This document shows, piece after piece, positions 36,755 through 47,298 of a stretch of 64,000 bases of DNA; position 1 is the stretch's first letter; each line of letters starts with the position of its first letter. This DNA is from Luteimonas sp. RC10 (GTDB lineage Bacteria; Pseudomonadota; Gammaproteobacteria; Xanthomonadales; Xanthomonadaceae), in assembly GCF_014192745.1 (NCBI RefSeq), contig NZ_JACHYJ010000001.1, forward strand, positions 310,001-374,000. Direction: 5' to 3'. The notes beneath the pieces are model-generated. The model ran no database searches. It saw only the letters and a list, made by a program, of their open reading frames with translations, and was not told the origin of the DNA. The position numbers were made by a program, and so were the translations under genes.

Positions 36755-38119
36755 TCAGTCCACCTGCGGCAGATCCAGCGTGAACCGCGTGCCGCGGCCC
36801 GGGGCACTGTCCACGTGCAACGTGCCACCTGCTTCGCAGGCCATTTCCCGCGCCACCGCCAGTCCCAGCCCCGTCCCTTCGCCCGCCGGCTTTGTGGTGA
36901 AGAACGGCTCGAATGCCTGGCGCATCACCTCCGGCGTCATGCCCTGTCCGGTGTCGGCGACGACGATGCGCGCGCGGCCGTCGCCGATGGCGCGCAACGC
37001 GACCTCGAAACGGCCCCCGCCGGGCATCGCGTCGCGCGCGTTGGCCGCAAAATTGAGCATCACCAGGTCCAGCTGGCTGCGATCGAGGAACACGGGCACC
37101 GGTGCCTGCGGCAAGTCGAGGACGACCTCGACCCGGCCATCGAACAGCTGCCGCAGCATCGGCGTCAGCTCGGCCAGCGCGCGCGCCGCATCGAAGCGTG
37201 TCGGCACAGCCAGCTCGCGGCGGCTGAAGCTGAGCAGCTTGCGGCTCAGCGCGATGCCGCGCTGGGCCGCCAGTTCGATCCCCTCCAGTGCCGCGCCCAG
37301 GCGATGGGCATCGGGCTCGGGGTCGAAGTCCAACTCGTCCAGCCGGTGCCGCTCGGCGGTGTAACCGACGATCGCACCGAGCACGTTGTTGAAATCGTGC
37401 GAGACGCCGCTGGCCAGGTGACCCACCGATTCGATCTTCTGCAGATGCAGCATGCGCTCACGCATGTGCTCGCGCTCGACCATCTGCTCGCGCAGCTGCT
37501 GTGCGCTGCGCTGCGCACGCCGAAGCGTTTCACGCAATGCGGCCACGGTGCGATCGAGCACCAGCGCGATCATCAGATAACTGAAGGCCAGCGACGGCAG
37601 ATTCTGGAACGCGCGGCCGCTGCGCTCGGGATCCAGGGCCCACGGGCTGGCCATGCCCAATGCGAACACCAACGGGATACAGGCGTAGACGATCCACAGC
37701 GCGCGCCGGCCGATCACCAGCGCCGCGACCGTCAGCATGATCATCGGATACGGATCGAAGGCCTGCAGCTGGTAGCCGAACGCGAGATTGGCCGCGACCG
37801 CGCAGCCCATCAGGATCGTCAGGAACGCAGCCACGCCTTCGCGAAGCCGGCCCTGCCGGATCATCCACACTGCGACGCAAGCGGTCACGGCGATCGCGAC
37901 ATCGGTGCCCAGATCGACCGCGAGCCGCGCGCCGGTCATCGTCACGTGTCCGCTGAGCAGGTGATAGGCCTTGTTGAGCGGGATCTCGATGCCGAGAAAC
38001 AGCAGCAGCACCTGCAACGCCGGTGCGTTGCGGCGATCGACCGGGTCGTCGATCGGGACCCGACGCAGCCAAGCGACCGCACGACGGCCAAAGGTGGCGA
38101 ATGGCGAGGCGTGCGACAT
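36755..38119 (-). CDS. Membrane histidine kinase
   Basis: A 454-residue sensor kinase. The N-terminal 200 residues hold about six hydrophobic segments (LQVLLLFLGIEIPLNKAY, VAIAVTACVAVWMI, LTILMGCAVAANLAFG, MIMLTVAALVIG and others) with no large periplasmic domain. A coiled linker leads to the H-box SVGHLASGVSHDFNNVLGAIVGYTAE. The ATPase domain has the N box LVMLNFAANARDAMPGGG, G1 VADTGQGMTPEV and G2 GEGTGLGLAVARE. The HDFNN form belongs to the HPK4/NtrB-like group. It converges with the response regulator gene and is its probable partner. An integral-membrane sensor of this kind detects membrane or transport signals. Confidence 0.92.
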   Translation of the reverse strand: MSHASPFATFGRRAVAWLRRVPIDDPVDRRNAPALQVLLLFLGIEIPLNKAYHLLSGHVTMTGARLAVDLGTDVAIAVTACVAVWMIRQGRLREGVAAFLTILMGCAVAANLAFGYQLQAFDPYPMIMLTVAALVIGRRALWIVYACIPLVFALGMASPWALDPERSGRAFQNLPSLAFSYLMIALVLDRTVAALRETLRRAQRSAQQLREQMVEREHMRERMLHLQKIESVGHLASGVSHDFNNVLGAIVGYTAERHRLDELDFDPEPDAHRLGAALEGIELAAQRGIALSRKLLSFSRRELAVPTRFDAARALAELTPMLRQLFDGRVEVVLDLPQAPVPVFLDRSQLDLVMLNFAANARDAMPGGGRFEVALRAIGDGRARIVVADTGQGMTPEVMRQAFEPFFTTKPAGEGTGLGLAVAREMACEAGGTLHVDSAPGRGTRFTLDLPQVD

Positions 38120-38283
38120 CGAACGGCGGCTCCGGGGAGCGGCCGCCCCCTTCCCAGAATGAGAGTCGAGTGTAAGTCGGCGGTGAGAACCGGTGCATTG
38201 AGCCGCGCCATCCCAGCGGCTTAGATCGCAGCTCCAGCGCCTGTCACGGCGTTGTCATCCCGCCGCTACCGGAAAGCCAGACG

Positions 38284-40743
38284 ATGTCCCAGCGCACCCG
38301 CCTCCTGCGTCCCCATCCCGCCGCCCGCTTCCGTGCGACACGTCCGTGTCTGCTGACCGCCGCCCTGCTGCTGGCCCTGTCGGGCCAGGCGACGGGCGCA
38401 TCACAGCCCGCCCCGGCAGGCGACGACGCGGCCACCGATGCCGGTGCCGCCCGCGCCTCGGCGGCCGCCAGCGACACCGCCGCGTCGGCCACAGCGGCCA
38501 CAGCGGCCGACGAGACCGCCGACGACGATCGCGTGGCGCCGGCGTACTCGCTCGACGCCGCGGCGTACTACTTCGCCGTGTCCGGTGCCCTGGACGGCAG
38601 CGACGATGCCAGCGCAACCGGCGCACGTGCGGTCGGGATCGGGCCGAATGCCGCAGCGAGCGGTGGCGACTCGGTCGCCATCGGCCACCGAGCACGCTCC
38701 ACCACGGCCGCGTCCATCGCCATGGGCGACGGCGCCTTCGCCGACGCCACCGGCGCGATCGCGATCGGCGGCACGTTCTTCGGCAGCGAATTCGGCGAGT
38801 TCGACGGCGCACAGAGCACCGGCTTCGGATCGATCGCGCTGGGCGCGGCCACCGAAGCCAGCGGCGGCACCGCGATCGCCCTGGGGTGGTCCTCGCAGGG
38901 CACCGCCAACGATGCCGTCGCCATCGGCGCCACCGCAAACGCGGCGGCGGCCGGTGCCATCGCGATGGGGCGGGCGGCGACCGCGACCGAGGTCGAAGCC
39001 ATCGCCATCGGCTATGGCGCACAGGCCAAGGGATTCGGCGCCGCGAGCCTGGGCGCCTACGCGGTCGCGGACGGCTATGCGGCACTGGCGTTCGGCAGCG
39101 ACGCGCGCGCATCCGGCAATGGCGGTATCGCAGTCGGCGACAGCGCCCAGGCGGCAGGCCAGCAGAGCGTGGCGATCGGCGCCAGCAACGCCGGCGTGCC
39201 GACCCAGGCCAACGGCCTGGGCAGCGTGACCGTCGGCGCGGCGTCCTGGGCGTTGTCGGACTACGCGACCGCGATCGGCTTCGACAGCCACGCCGATGCG
39301 ACCCGCAGCCTGGCGGCCGGTGCCAACGCACTCGCGCTGGCGATGGACGCCAGTGCGCTCGGCTCGGGCAGTTACGCCGGCGCCGAGTACACGACCGCCG
39401 TCGGCGCCTCGTCGGCGGCCTGGGGCATCGGTGCGACCGCGCTGGGCAGCGGCGCCTTCGCCTTCGAGGAGAACAGCCTGGCACTGGGCTACAACGCCAG
39501 CGCGATCGCCATCGACAGCGTCGCGCTTGGCGCGGCCTCGGTCGCCGATCGCGATCACGTTGTGTCGATCGGCAGCGTCGGCAACGAACGTCAGCTGGTC
39601 AATGTGGCCGCGGGCGTGCTCGAGACCGATGCCGTCAACAAGGGCCAGCTCGACACCGCCATCGCCAGCGTCGGCAGCGATGTCGGCGCCCTCGACGCGG
39701 CGAGCGTGAAATACGACGACATCGCCGCGAAGGACGCAGTGACCTTCGCCGGTGCGGACGGCACCCGCTTGCGCAACGTCGCCGACGGCGCGCTCGCGGC
39801 CGGCAGCCTGGATGCAGTCAACGGCGGTCAGATGTTCGGCATCGGCACCGCGTTCGCACAGGCGCTCGGCGGCGGCGCCGCGATGACCGCAGCCGGCTTC
39901 ACCGGCCCGTCCTACCTCATCCAGGGCACCCGCTTCGGCTCGGTGGGCGATGCCTTCGGTGCCGTCGACAGCCAGTTCGACGCAATCCGCGCGCGCTTCG
40001 ATGCGATCGGCAGTGGCAGCATCCCGGTCGGCAGCGGTGAGGGCCTGGCGATCGGCGGCGACAGCGTCGCGACCGGCGCCGGCAGCACCGCGGTCGGCAG
40101 CCAGGCGCAAGCCGGTACCGGCGGCACCGCGATCGGGGCGGGCGCAGTCGCGAGCGCCGAGGGGTCGGTCGCGATCGGCCAGGGCTCGATCGCCGACACC
40201 GCCAATACCGTGTCGGTCGGCAGCGTCGACAACCAGCGCCGCATCACCCACGTCGCCGATGGCGTGGCCACCAGCGACGCGGCCACCGTCGGCCAGGTCC
40301 AGGCCAGCGCCTCGGCCAGCCGCAGCTACGCCGATGCCGGCGATGCACGCACGCTGGCCGATGCGAAGGCGCATGCCACTGCCGGCGACACCGCCACGCT
40401 CGCCAGCGCACGCAGCTATACCGACGACGCCTTCGCACACGCGCTCAGCCGCAGCGACTTCGACGCGTTCCGCAGCAACGTCGACGACCGCTTCCACCGC
40501 GTCGACCGCCGCCTCGACAAGATCGGCGCCATGGGCACGGCGATGTCGCAGATGGCGGTCAACACCGCCGGCCTGTCGGGCGCCAACCGGGTCGGCGTGG
40601 GCATCGGCCAGCAGGGCGGCGAGGAGGCACTGGCGATCGGCTACCAGCGCGCGTTCCGCGACAACCGCGCCAGCGTGTCGATCGGCGGCTCGATGTCCGG
40701 CTCCGAAAGCTCGGTCGGCGTCGGCGGCGGCTTCAGCTGGTAA
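38284..40743 (+). CDS. YadA-like trimeric autotransporter adhesin
   Basis: An 819-residue surface adhesin. A signal sequence (TAALLLALSGQATGA) is followed by a long head made of about 14-residue Hep/Hag repeats of the form AxAxGxxAxAxGxxSVAIG from about residue 110 to 430 (for example ATGARAVGIGPNAAASGGDSVAIG). Then come neck-type stretches with TDAVNKGQLD, a second repeat block, DAATVGQVQAS, a short coiled-coil stalk, and the membrane anchor (AMSQMAVNTAGLSGANRVGVGIGQQGG ... GVGGGFSW). Three copies assemble a barrel in the outer membrane. It is followed 47 bases later by an exported subtilase on the same strand. It probably mediates attachment. Confidence 0.95.
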   Translation: MSQRTRLLRPHPAARFRATRPCLLTAALLLALSGQATGASQPAPAGDDAATDAGAARASAAASDTAASATAATAADETADDDRVAPAYSLDAAAYYFAVSGALDGSDDASATGARAVGIGPNAAASGGDSVAIGHRARSTTAASIAMGDGAFADATGAIAIGGTFFGSEFGEFDGAQSTGFGSIALGAATEASGGTAIALGWSSQGTANDAVAIGATANAAAAGAIAMGRAATATEVEAIAIGYGAQAKGFGAASLGAYAVADGYAALAFGSDARASGNGGIAVGDSAQAAGQQSVAIGASNAGVPTQANGLGSVTVGAASWALSDYATAIGFDSHADATRSLAAGANALALAMDASALGSGSYAGAEYTTAVGASSAAWGIGATALGSGAFAFEENSLALGYNASAIAIDSVALGAASVADRDHVVSIGSVGNERQLVNVAAGVLETDAVNKGQLDTAIASVGSDVGALDAASVKYDDIAAKDAVTFAGADGTRLRNVADGALAAGSLDAVNGGQMFGIGTAFAQALGGGAAMTAAGFTGPSYLIQGTRFGSVGDAFGAVDSQFDAIRARFDAIGSGSIPVGSGEGLAIGGDSVATGAGSTAVGSQAQAGTGGTAIGAGAVASAEGSVAIGQGSIADTANTVSVGSVDNQRRITHVADGVATSDAATVGQVQASASASRSYADAGDARTLADAKAHATAGDTATLASARSYTDDAFAHALSRSDFDAFRSNVDDRFHRVDRRLDKIGAMGTAMSQMAVNTAGLSGANRVGVGIGQQGGEEALAIGYQRAFRDNRASVSIGGSMSGSESSVGVGGGFSW

Positions 40744-40790
40744 CGGCGGGCATCGCCTCGCTCCCCTCCCTTCTTCCAGGAATTCCCGCC

Positions 40791-42746
<1,956 letters not shown>

Positions 42747-42826
42747 CCCACCGCGCCGCGCGTCACCCCTCCCTCGCACCCGCGGGAGCGGGCGTCGCCG
42801 GCGCCACTGGCCGCGCCCCGGTAAAG

Positions 42827-42849
42827 CCCTCCCCCGCTGCGGGGGAGGG
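42827..42849. terminator. GC-rich hairpin between subtilase and amidohydrolase genes (REP-like)
   Basis: CCCTCCCCC (42827-42835) pairs with GGGGGAGGG (42841-42849) around GCTGC, followed by TTGGGTGGGGGCC. The same kind of sequence is found many times in intergenic regions of xanthomonad genomes. It probably ends the subtilase transcript. Confidence 0.6.
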
Positions 42850-42926
42850 TTGGGTGGGGGCCGCCCGTCCGCCCGCTGCCGAAAATCGCCTAGGATCGAG
42901 ATCCCATCGCATCCAAGAGCCTGTCG

Positions 42927-44249
42927 ATGACGCGACTCGCCGCCGCGCTGCTGTGCGCCTGTACCGTCCTGCCCGCCGCCGCCCACGCGCAGAGCGCGCA
43001 ACGTCCCGAGGTCGCCCGCGCCGCCTCGGCCCTGCAGGCCAACGTCGTCGACTGGCGACGCGACATCCACCAGCACCCCGAACTGGGCAACCGCGAGACC
43101 CGCACCGCGGCCAAGGTCGCCGCGCACCTGCGCAGCCTGGGCCTCGAGCCCAAGACCGGCATCGCCCACACCGGCGTGACTGCTGTGCTCAAGGGCGGCC
43201 GGCCCGGCCCGCGCATCGCGCTGCGCGCCGACATGGACGCGCTGCCGGTGACCGAGCGCACCGGCCTGCCGTTCGCCTCCACCGCCACCGCGCAGTACCG
43301 CGGCCAGACCACCGGCGTCATGCACGCCTGCGGCCACGACGCCCACACCGCGATCCTGATGGGCGTGGCCCAGGCGCTGGTGGCGATGCGCGACGAACTG
43401 CCCGGCGAAGTGCTGTTCGTGTTCCAGCCCGCCGAGGAAGGCGCACCGGAGGGCGAGGAAGGCGGCGCCTCGATGATGCTGGCCGAAGGCCTCTTCCGCG
43501 ACTTCCGCCCCGACGCGGTGTTCGGGCTGCACGTGTTCTCGACCCTGCAGGCCGGCCAGATCGGCGTGCGCGGCGGCCCGCTGATGGCCGCGTCCGACCG
43601 CTTCTCGATCGACGTGATCGGCCGCCAGACCCATGGCTCGCGGCCCTGGGGCGGCATCGATCCGATCGTCGCGGCCGCCGACTTCATCGGCACCGCGCAG
43701 ACCATCGTCAGCCGCCGCACCAACATCTCCACACTGCCGGCGGTGGTCTCGTTCGGCGCGATCGACGGCGGCATCCGCTACAACATCATTCCCGACAAGG
43801 TCGAACTGGTCGGCACCATCCGCACCTTCGACGAGGACGTGCGCAAGGCGATCTTCGCCGACCTGCAGAACGTCGCCACCCACGTGGCCGCCGCACACGG
43901 CGCCACCGTCGAGACCCGGATCCCGGCCGAGGACGGCAACCCGGTCACCACCAACGACCCCGCACTGACCGCACGCCTGCTGCCCAGCCTGCAGGCCGTG
44001 GCCGGCGCCGACAACGTCGTCGACCCGTCGCTGACGATGGGCGCCGAGGACTTCTCGTACTACGCCCGCGAAGTGCCCGGCCTGTTCTTCTTCGTCGGCG
44101 CCACGCCCAAGGGCCAGGACCCGATGCGCGCGCCGAGCAACCACTCGCCGGAGTTCGACCTCGACGAGTCCGCACTCGACCTGGGCCTGCGCGCCCTGCT
44201 GCAGGTCAGCCTGGATTATCTGCACGGCGACGCGGAGGCCGGCGCATGA
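42927..44249 (+). CDS. Exported M20-family amidohydrolase (N-acyl amino acid / hippurate hydrolase type)
   Basis: A 440-residue metallohydrolase with signal peptide (LAAALLCACTVLPAAAHAQ). The metal site motifs are ALRADMDALPV, MHACGHDAHTAILMG with the bridging Cys-Gly-His-Asp-His, and FQPAEEGAPEGEEGG with the catalytic Glu pair. The lid domain has HGSRPWGGIDPI. The final metal ligand is in NHSPEFDLDE. Family members cleave N-acylated amino acids or hippurate; here in the periplasm. The stop codon overlaps the start of the DUF4261 gene (ATGA). Confidence 0.93.
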   Translation: MTRLAAALLCACTVLPAAAHAQSAQRPEVARAASALQANVVDWRRDIHQHPELGNRETRTAAKVAAHLRSLGLEPKTGIAHTGVTAVLKGGRPGPRIALRADMDALPVTERTGLPFASTATAQYRGQTTGVMHACGHDAHTAILMGVAQALVAMRDELPGEVLFVFQPAEEGAPEGEEGGASMMLAEGLFRDFRPDAVFGLHVFSTLQAGQIGVRGGPLMAASDRFSIDVIGRQTHGSRPWGGIDPIVAAADFIGTAQTIVSRRTNISTLPAVVSFGAIDGGIRYNIIPDKVELVGTIRTFDEDVRKAIFADLQNVATHVAAAHGATVETRIPAEDGNPVTTNDPALTARLLPSLQAVAGADNVVDPSLTMGAEDFSYYAREVPGLFFFVGATPKGQDPMRAPSNHSPEFDLDESALDLGLRALLQVSLDYLHGDAEAGA

Positions 44250-45049
44250 CCGCGAGCCTGGCGATGCTGCTGCAGGACCGTCCCGACCCCGCGCTGACCG
44301 CCGAGGCGCTGGTCGCGCAGATGCGCGCCGACTGGCCCGACCTCGACGCAGAACGCCTGCGCGCCGAGCCGCGCGATTTCGACATGCCCGACGGCCCGCT
44401 GAGCATCGACTACGGCGACGTCTCGATCCTGCTGATGCCCATCGCCGCCCCGATCGGCGACGACATCGCGCAGATCGCAGCCCACAGCCGGCTGTGGCCG
44501 AACGCCGAGCCGGCGCCGGAGGACTACGCCGCGCACACCATCGTCACGGTCATGGAATTCCCGGCCGAAGGTGCGGCGCCGACGCTCGACGCCCTCGGCC
44601 GCGCCGCGCTGCTCAGCCGCGTGCTGGCCTCGGCGACCGCCCTGCTGGACAGCGTGCGCGCGGTCTACTTCGGCAGCGCCAACCACATCGTGCTGCCGGC
44701 GCTGTTCCGCGAACTGGCGATGGCCCAACTGCCCGAACCGATGCCGCTGGCCTGGGTCGCATTCAACATCGGCGCCCGCCCCGACGGCACCATGACCGGC
44801 CACACCTTGGGGATGGACATGCTCGGGCTGATGGACATCGAGATTCCCGAGACCGACGACAGCGCCGAGGACGTGTTCGACCGGCTGACCGGCATCTGCG
44901 CCTACCTGCTCGAGCACGGCCCGGTCATCGACGACGGCGACACCCTGGGCGAGAGCGCCGACGAACGCATCGTCGTCGCGCACGCCCCGTCGGCCTACGG
45001 CGACGGCCGCCAGGTGCTGCAGTTGCGCAGCGAACCCACGCGCCACTGA
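44246..45049 (+). CDS. DUF4261 domain protein
   Basis: A 267-residue cytoplasmic protein with no signal peptide or membrane segment. The middle and C-terminal parts (AHTIVTVMEF, AVYFGSANHIVLPALFRELA, MPLAWVAFNIGARPDGTMTGHTLGMDMLGLMDIEI, ICAYLLEHGPVIDDGDTLG) match the DUF4261 layout. The function is unknown. Related proteins occur near secretion and stress genes. Its ATG overlaps the end of the amidohydrolase gene by four bases, so the two are translationally coupled although one is exported and the other is not. Confidence 0.75.
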   Translation: MTASLAMLLQDRPDPALTAEALVAQMRADWPDLDAERLRAEPRDFDMPDGPLSIDYGDVSILLMPIAAPIGDDIAQIAAHSRLWPNAEPAPEDYAAHTIVTVMEFPAEGAAPTLDALGRAALLSRVLASATALLDSVRAVYFGSANHIVLPALFRELAMAQLPEPMPLAWVAFNIGARPDGTMTGHTLGMDMLGLMDIEIPETDDSAEDVFDRLTGICAYLLEHGPVIDDGDTLGESADERIVVAHAPSAYGDGRQVLQLRSEPTRH

Positions 45050-45092
45050 ACGCCGCGCCGGGCAGCGCGGCCCACGGCGGTAGAATCGGCGC

Positions 45093-45923
45093 ATGTCCGA
45101 TGTCCCCGCCGCGGCCGCGCCGCCCATCCCGCTCGGCCGCGAGGTCGCCTATCCGCGCCACTACGACCCGGGCCTGCTGTTCCCGATCGCACGCACGCTC
45201 GGCCGCCGCGAGATCGGCCTGGGCGACACGCTACCGTTCGCCGGCCACGACCGCTGGCACGCCTACGAACTGAGCTGGCTCGACGCCCGCGGCAAGCCCT
45301 TGGTTGCGACCGCGACCGTGCTCGTGCCGGCCACCTCGCCGCAGCTGGTGGAATCCAAGTCGCTCAAGCTCTACCTCAACTCGCTCAACCACACCCGCTT
45401 CGACACCCCCGAAGCGGTGCGTGCGCGCATCGCCGACGACCTCTCGCAAGCCGCCGGCGCCGAGGTCACGGTCGCCTTCGGCCTGCCGCCGATGGCCGAC
45501 GACGTCACGCAGGGCACCTCGATCGACGCCCTGGATGTCGAGATCGCCCACTACGGCCCGCCCGATGCCGCACTGCTGCGCGCCGACCCCGGCGAGATCG
45601 TCGAAGAACGGCTGACCTCTGCGCTGCTCAAGTCCAACTGCCCGGTCACCGGCCAACCCGACTGGGCCAGCCTGCACATCGCCTACCGCGGCCCGCGCAT
45701 CGCCCGCGACGCACTGCTGCGCTACCTGGTCTCGTTCCGCGATCACGCCGAATTCCACGAGCAGTGCGTGGAGCGGATCTTCGTGGACCTTGTCGCCCGC
45801 TGCGCCCCGCTCGCGCTGTCGGTCGAAGCGCGCTACACCCGCCGTGGCGGCCTGGACATCAACCCCTGGCGCGCGACCCCCGACCTCGCCCCACCGACGA
45901 TGCTGCGCGACGCCCGCCAGTAA
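45093..45923 (+). CDS. queF: NADPH-dependent 7-cyano-7-deazaguanine reductase
   Basis: A 276-residue long-form QueF, the last step making preQ1 for queuosine in tRNA. Motifs are [17 protein letters not shown] (the QueF signature region), the catalytic Cys in [30 protein letters not shown] with the substrate Glu, and the C-terminal [15 protein letters not shown]. It is the two-domain (YqfN-type) form seen in gammaproteobacteria. It follows the DUF4261 gene on the same strand after 43 bases. Confidence 0.96.
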   Translation: MSDVPAAAAPPIPLGREVAYPRHYDPGLLFPIARTLGRREIGLGDTLPFAGHDRWHAYELSWLDARGKPLVATATVLVPATSPQLVESKSLKLYLNSLNHTRFDTPEAVRARIADDLSQAAGAEVTVAFGLPPMADDVTQGTSIDALDVEIAHYGPPDAALLRADPGEIVEERLTSALLKSNCPVTGQPDWASLHIAYRGPRIARDALLRYLVSFRDHAEFHEQCVERIFVDLVARCAPLALSVEARYTRRGGLDINPWRATPDLAPPTMLRDARQ

Positions 45924-45957
45924 CGCCCCCGCGCGATGGATTCTTAACGCCGCAGAT

Positions 45958-45976
45958 GGGAGGCTGACGGCCTCCC
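45958..45976 (+). terminator. Hairpin after queF
   Basis: GGGAGGC (45958-45964) and GCCTCCC (45970-45976) form a seven-pair stem with loop TGACG. It lies 34 bases after the queF stop and seven bases before the GGAGG of the LysM gene, so it may affect both transcript ending and access to the next ribosome site. Confidence 0.5.
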
Positions 45977-45995
45977 GCCCTTGGAGGCTGCCGCG

Positions 45996-46268
45996 ATGTC
46001 CCCGTCCAGGCCCCCGGGCCACGATGCCCCCGACTTTTCCCGCGTCACCGGCGGCGTGCGCAGCGCCACCGAGGACGACGCCCAGGTCGGCGCCCCCGCG
46101 CCGGTGCGTACCCATGTCGTGCGCAAGGGCGATACGCTCTCGACCATTGCCGAGCAGGTCTACGGCCGCGCCAGCCGCTGGCAGGAGATCTACGCCGCCA
46201 ACCGCGACGTGCTCGACGACCCCGACCGCATCCAGCCCGGTCAGGTGCTGCAATTGCCCGCGGACTGA
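45996..46268 (+). CDS. Small LysM-domain protein
   Basis: A 90-residue protein. Residues 38-88 form a single LysM domain (THVVRKGDTLSTIAEQVYGRASRWQEIYAANRDVL, then RIQPGQVLQLP). The first 35 residues are polar and disordered-looking. No signal peptide is visible, as in the cytoplasmic or phage-like LysM proteins (XkdP/BON-LysM type). The ATG at 45996 has GGAGG eight bases upstream; a TTG at 45981 is in frame but overlaps that site. It may bind peptidoglycan or act as a scaffold. Confidence 0.88.
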   Translation: MSPSRPPGHDAPDFSRVTGGVRSATEDDAQVGAPAPVRTHVVRKGDTLSTIAEQVYGRASRWQEIYAANRDVLDDPDRIQPGQVLQLPAD

Positions 46269-46304
46269 AGCACGGCCCGCGCCCATCCTTCTACCGGAGT
46301 GCCC

Positions 46305-46781
46305 ATGACCCGTCCCGTCGTTCCCGCCGCCATGACCGCCGCGATGCTGAGCACCGTGCTGCTCGCCGCCTGTAACCGCGACGCACCCGCCCCCGTGGTG
46401 CCCCCGCCGACCCCGGCCGCGCCCGAAGCCCAGATCCCCTCGGGGCCCGAGCCGTCGGCGCCCGCGCGCGTGACCAGCGTCGAACTGGGCAATGCCGTCG
46501 ACGGCGACAACCGCGTCGCCGCCCCGGCCTCGGAGTTCGCGCCGACCGACACCATCTACGCCTCGGTGGGCGTCGACGGCGAAAGCGCCGCCAAGCTCAC
46601 CGCGCGCTGGACCTACGGCGAAGGCCAACTGGTGCGCAATACCGATACCGACATCGTCCCCGGCCCCGATGTCATCGCGTTCGACATCCAGCACCCCGAC
46701 GGCTGGCCGACCGGCACCTACAAGCTCGAAGTGCTGCTGGACGGCACCGTGGTGGAGACGCGGGAGTTCGCGGTGCGCTGA
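46305..46781 (+). CDS. Putative lipoprotein of unknown function
   Basis: A 158-residue exported protein with lipobox STVLLAACNRD (mature Cys at about residue 23), a proline-rich linker (APAPVVPPPTPAAP), and a 100-residue beta-rich domain (RVTSVELGNAVDGDNRV, DTIYASVGVDGESAAKLTARWTYGEGQLV, GTYKLEVLLDGTVVETREFAV). The last part reads like an immunoglobulin-like fold used in periplasmic lipoproteins. CCGGAG is five bases before the ATG. It lies on the same strand as the LysM gene, 36 bases downstream. Confidence 0.8.
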   Translation: MTRPVVPAAMTAAMLSTVLLAACNRDAPAPVVPPPTPAAPEAQIPSGPEPSAPARVTSVELGNAVDGDNRVAAPASEFAPTDTIYASVGVDGESAAKLTARWTYGEGQLVRNTDTDIVPGPDVIAFDIQHPDGWPTGTYKLEVLLDGTVVETREFAVR

Positions 46782-46805
46782 GCGCGCCGCGCTGCGACGG
46801 ATGAC

Positions 46806-46825
46806 GCGCCGGGCTTGCCCGGCGC
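46806..46825 (+). terminator. Hairpin after the lipoprotein gene
   Basis: GCGCCGGGC (46806-46814) and GCCCGGCGC (46817-46825) are exact complements; the stem closes on a short loop. It lies 24 bases past the stop at 46781 and before the hip promoter region. Confidence 0.6.
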
Positions 46826-46906
46826 TGCTGTATTGACGCCTGTCAGCAGGACCTGGCTCATTTGCCCTCACCCGGCGGCGTCGCAAACCCGATCGGGACC
46901 CCAAAA

Positions 46907-47027
46907 ATCCGCATGGTCGTGAGGATTTCTGGACAAAGCGCTGACGTTTGCATGCAATCCTTACGCTCATAAGGATTTTTCGGTTCACTCGCGCTACTCT
47001 GCGTGGAATCCTCACGATCGTCAGGAT
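46907..47027. promoter_or_regulatory. Three evenly spaced HipB-type operators (ATCC-N12-GGAT)
   Basis: Three copies of ATCC-N12-GGAT lie at 46907-46926, 46957-46976 and 47008-47027. Their centres are 50 and 51 bases apart, about five helical turns. The second is the most symmetric (AATCCTTA and TAAGGATT around six bases), and the third ends four bases before the hipB ATG. Escherichia coli HipB binds TATCC-N8-GGATA, so the half-site is shared and the spacer is four bases longer. Confidence 0.78.
46948..46976 (+). promoter_or_regulatory. Candidate hipBA promoter overlapping operator 2
   Basis: TTGCAT at 46948-46953 and TAAGGA at 46970-46975 are separated by 16 bases and resemble -35 and -10 hexamers. 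The -10 lies inside the second operator, so repressor binding would block the polymerase. The match to consensus is moderate. Confidence 0.4.
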
Positions 47028-47031
47028 CCGC

Positions 47032-47298
47032 ATGAAAGTCACGCTCCAGCATTCCGACGAACTCGGGCCTCTGGTCCGCGCCACGCGCAAACACCAGGGC
47101 ATGCGCCAGGACGACACCGCCGAGAGCATCGGCGTCAGCGAGAACTTCCTGGCCAAGGTCGAGCGCGGCGGCGGCACCGTGCAGTGGGAGAAATTGTTCC
47201 AGGTGCTCACCGAACTGGGACTGCGCGTCGAGATCGACGTCCCGGATGCCGCCTGGGCGTCGCTGCAGACGCAGCAGACCAAACGCGGAGCGCGGTGA
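47032..47298 (+). CDS. hipB: HipB-family antitoxin / repressor
   Basis: An 88-residue XRE-type helix-turn-helix protein (ELGPLVRATRKHQGMRQDDTAESIGVSENFLAKVERGG, then LFQVLTELGLRVEIDVP). HipB neutralises HipA by direct binding and represses the operon by binding ATCC/GGAT half-sites, three of which precede it. The stop and the hipA start share a base (TGATG), so the pair is translationally coupled. The ATG at 47032 lies right after operator 3; no clear Shine-Dalgarno is visible apart from AGGATC, whose bases belong to that operator. Confidence 0.92.
   Translation: MKVTLQHSDELGPLVRATRKHQGMRQDDTAESIGVSENFLAKVERGGGTVQWEKLFQVLTELGLRVEIDVPDAAWASLQTQQTKRGAR

Noticed and set aside
46905..47030. CRISPR-like reading of the three repeats before hipB
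   Set aside because: The repeats are short palindromes with only half-sites conserved and no cas genes; they are operators.
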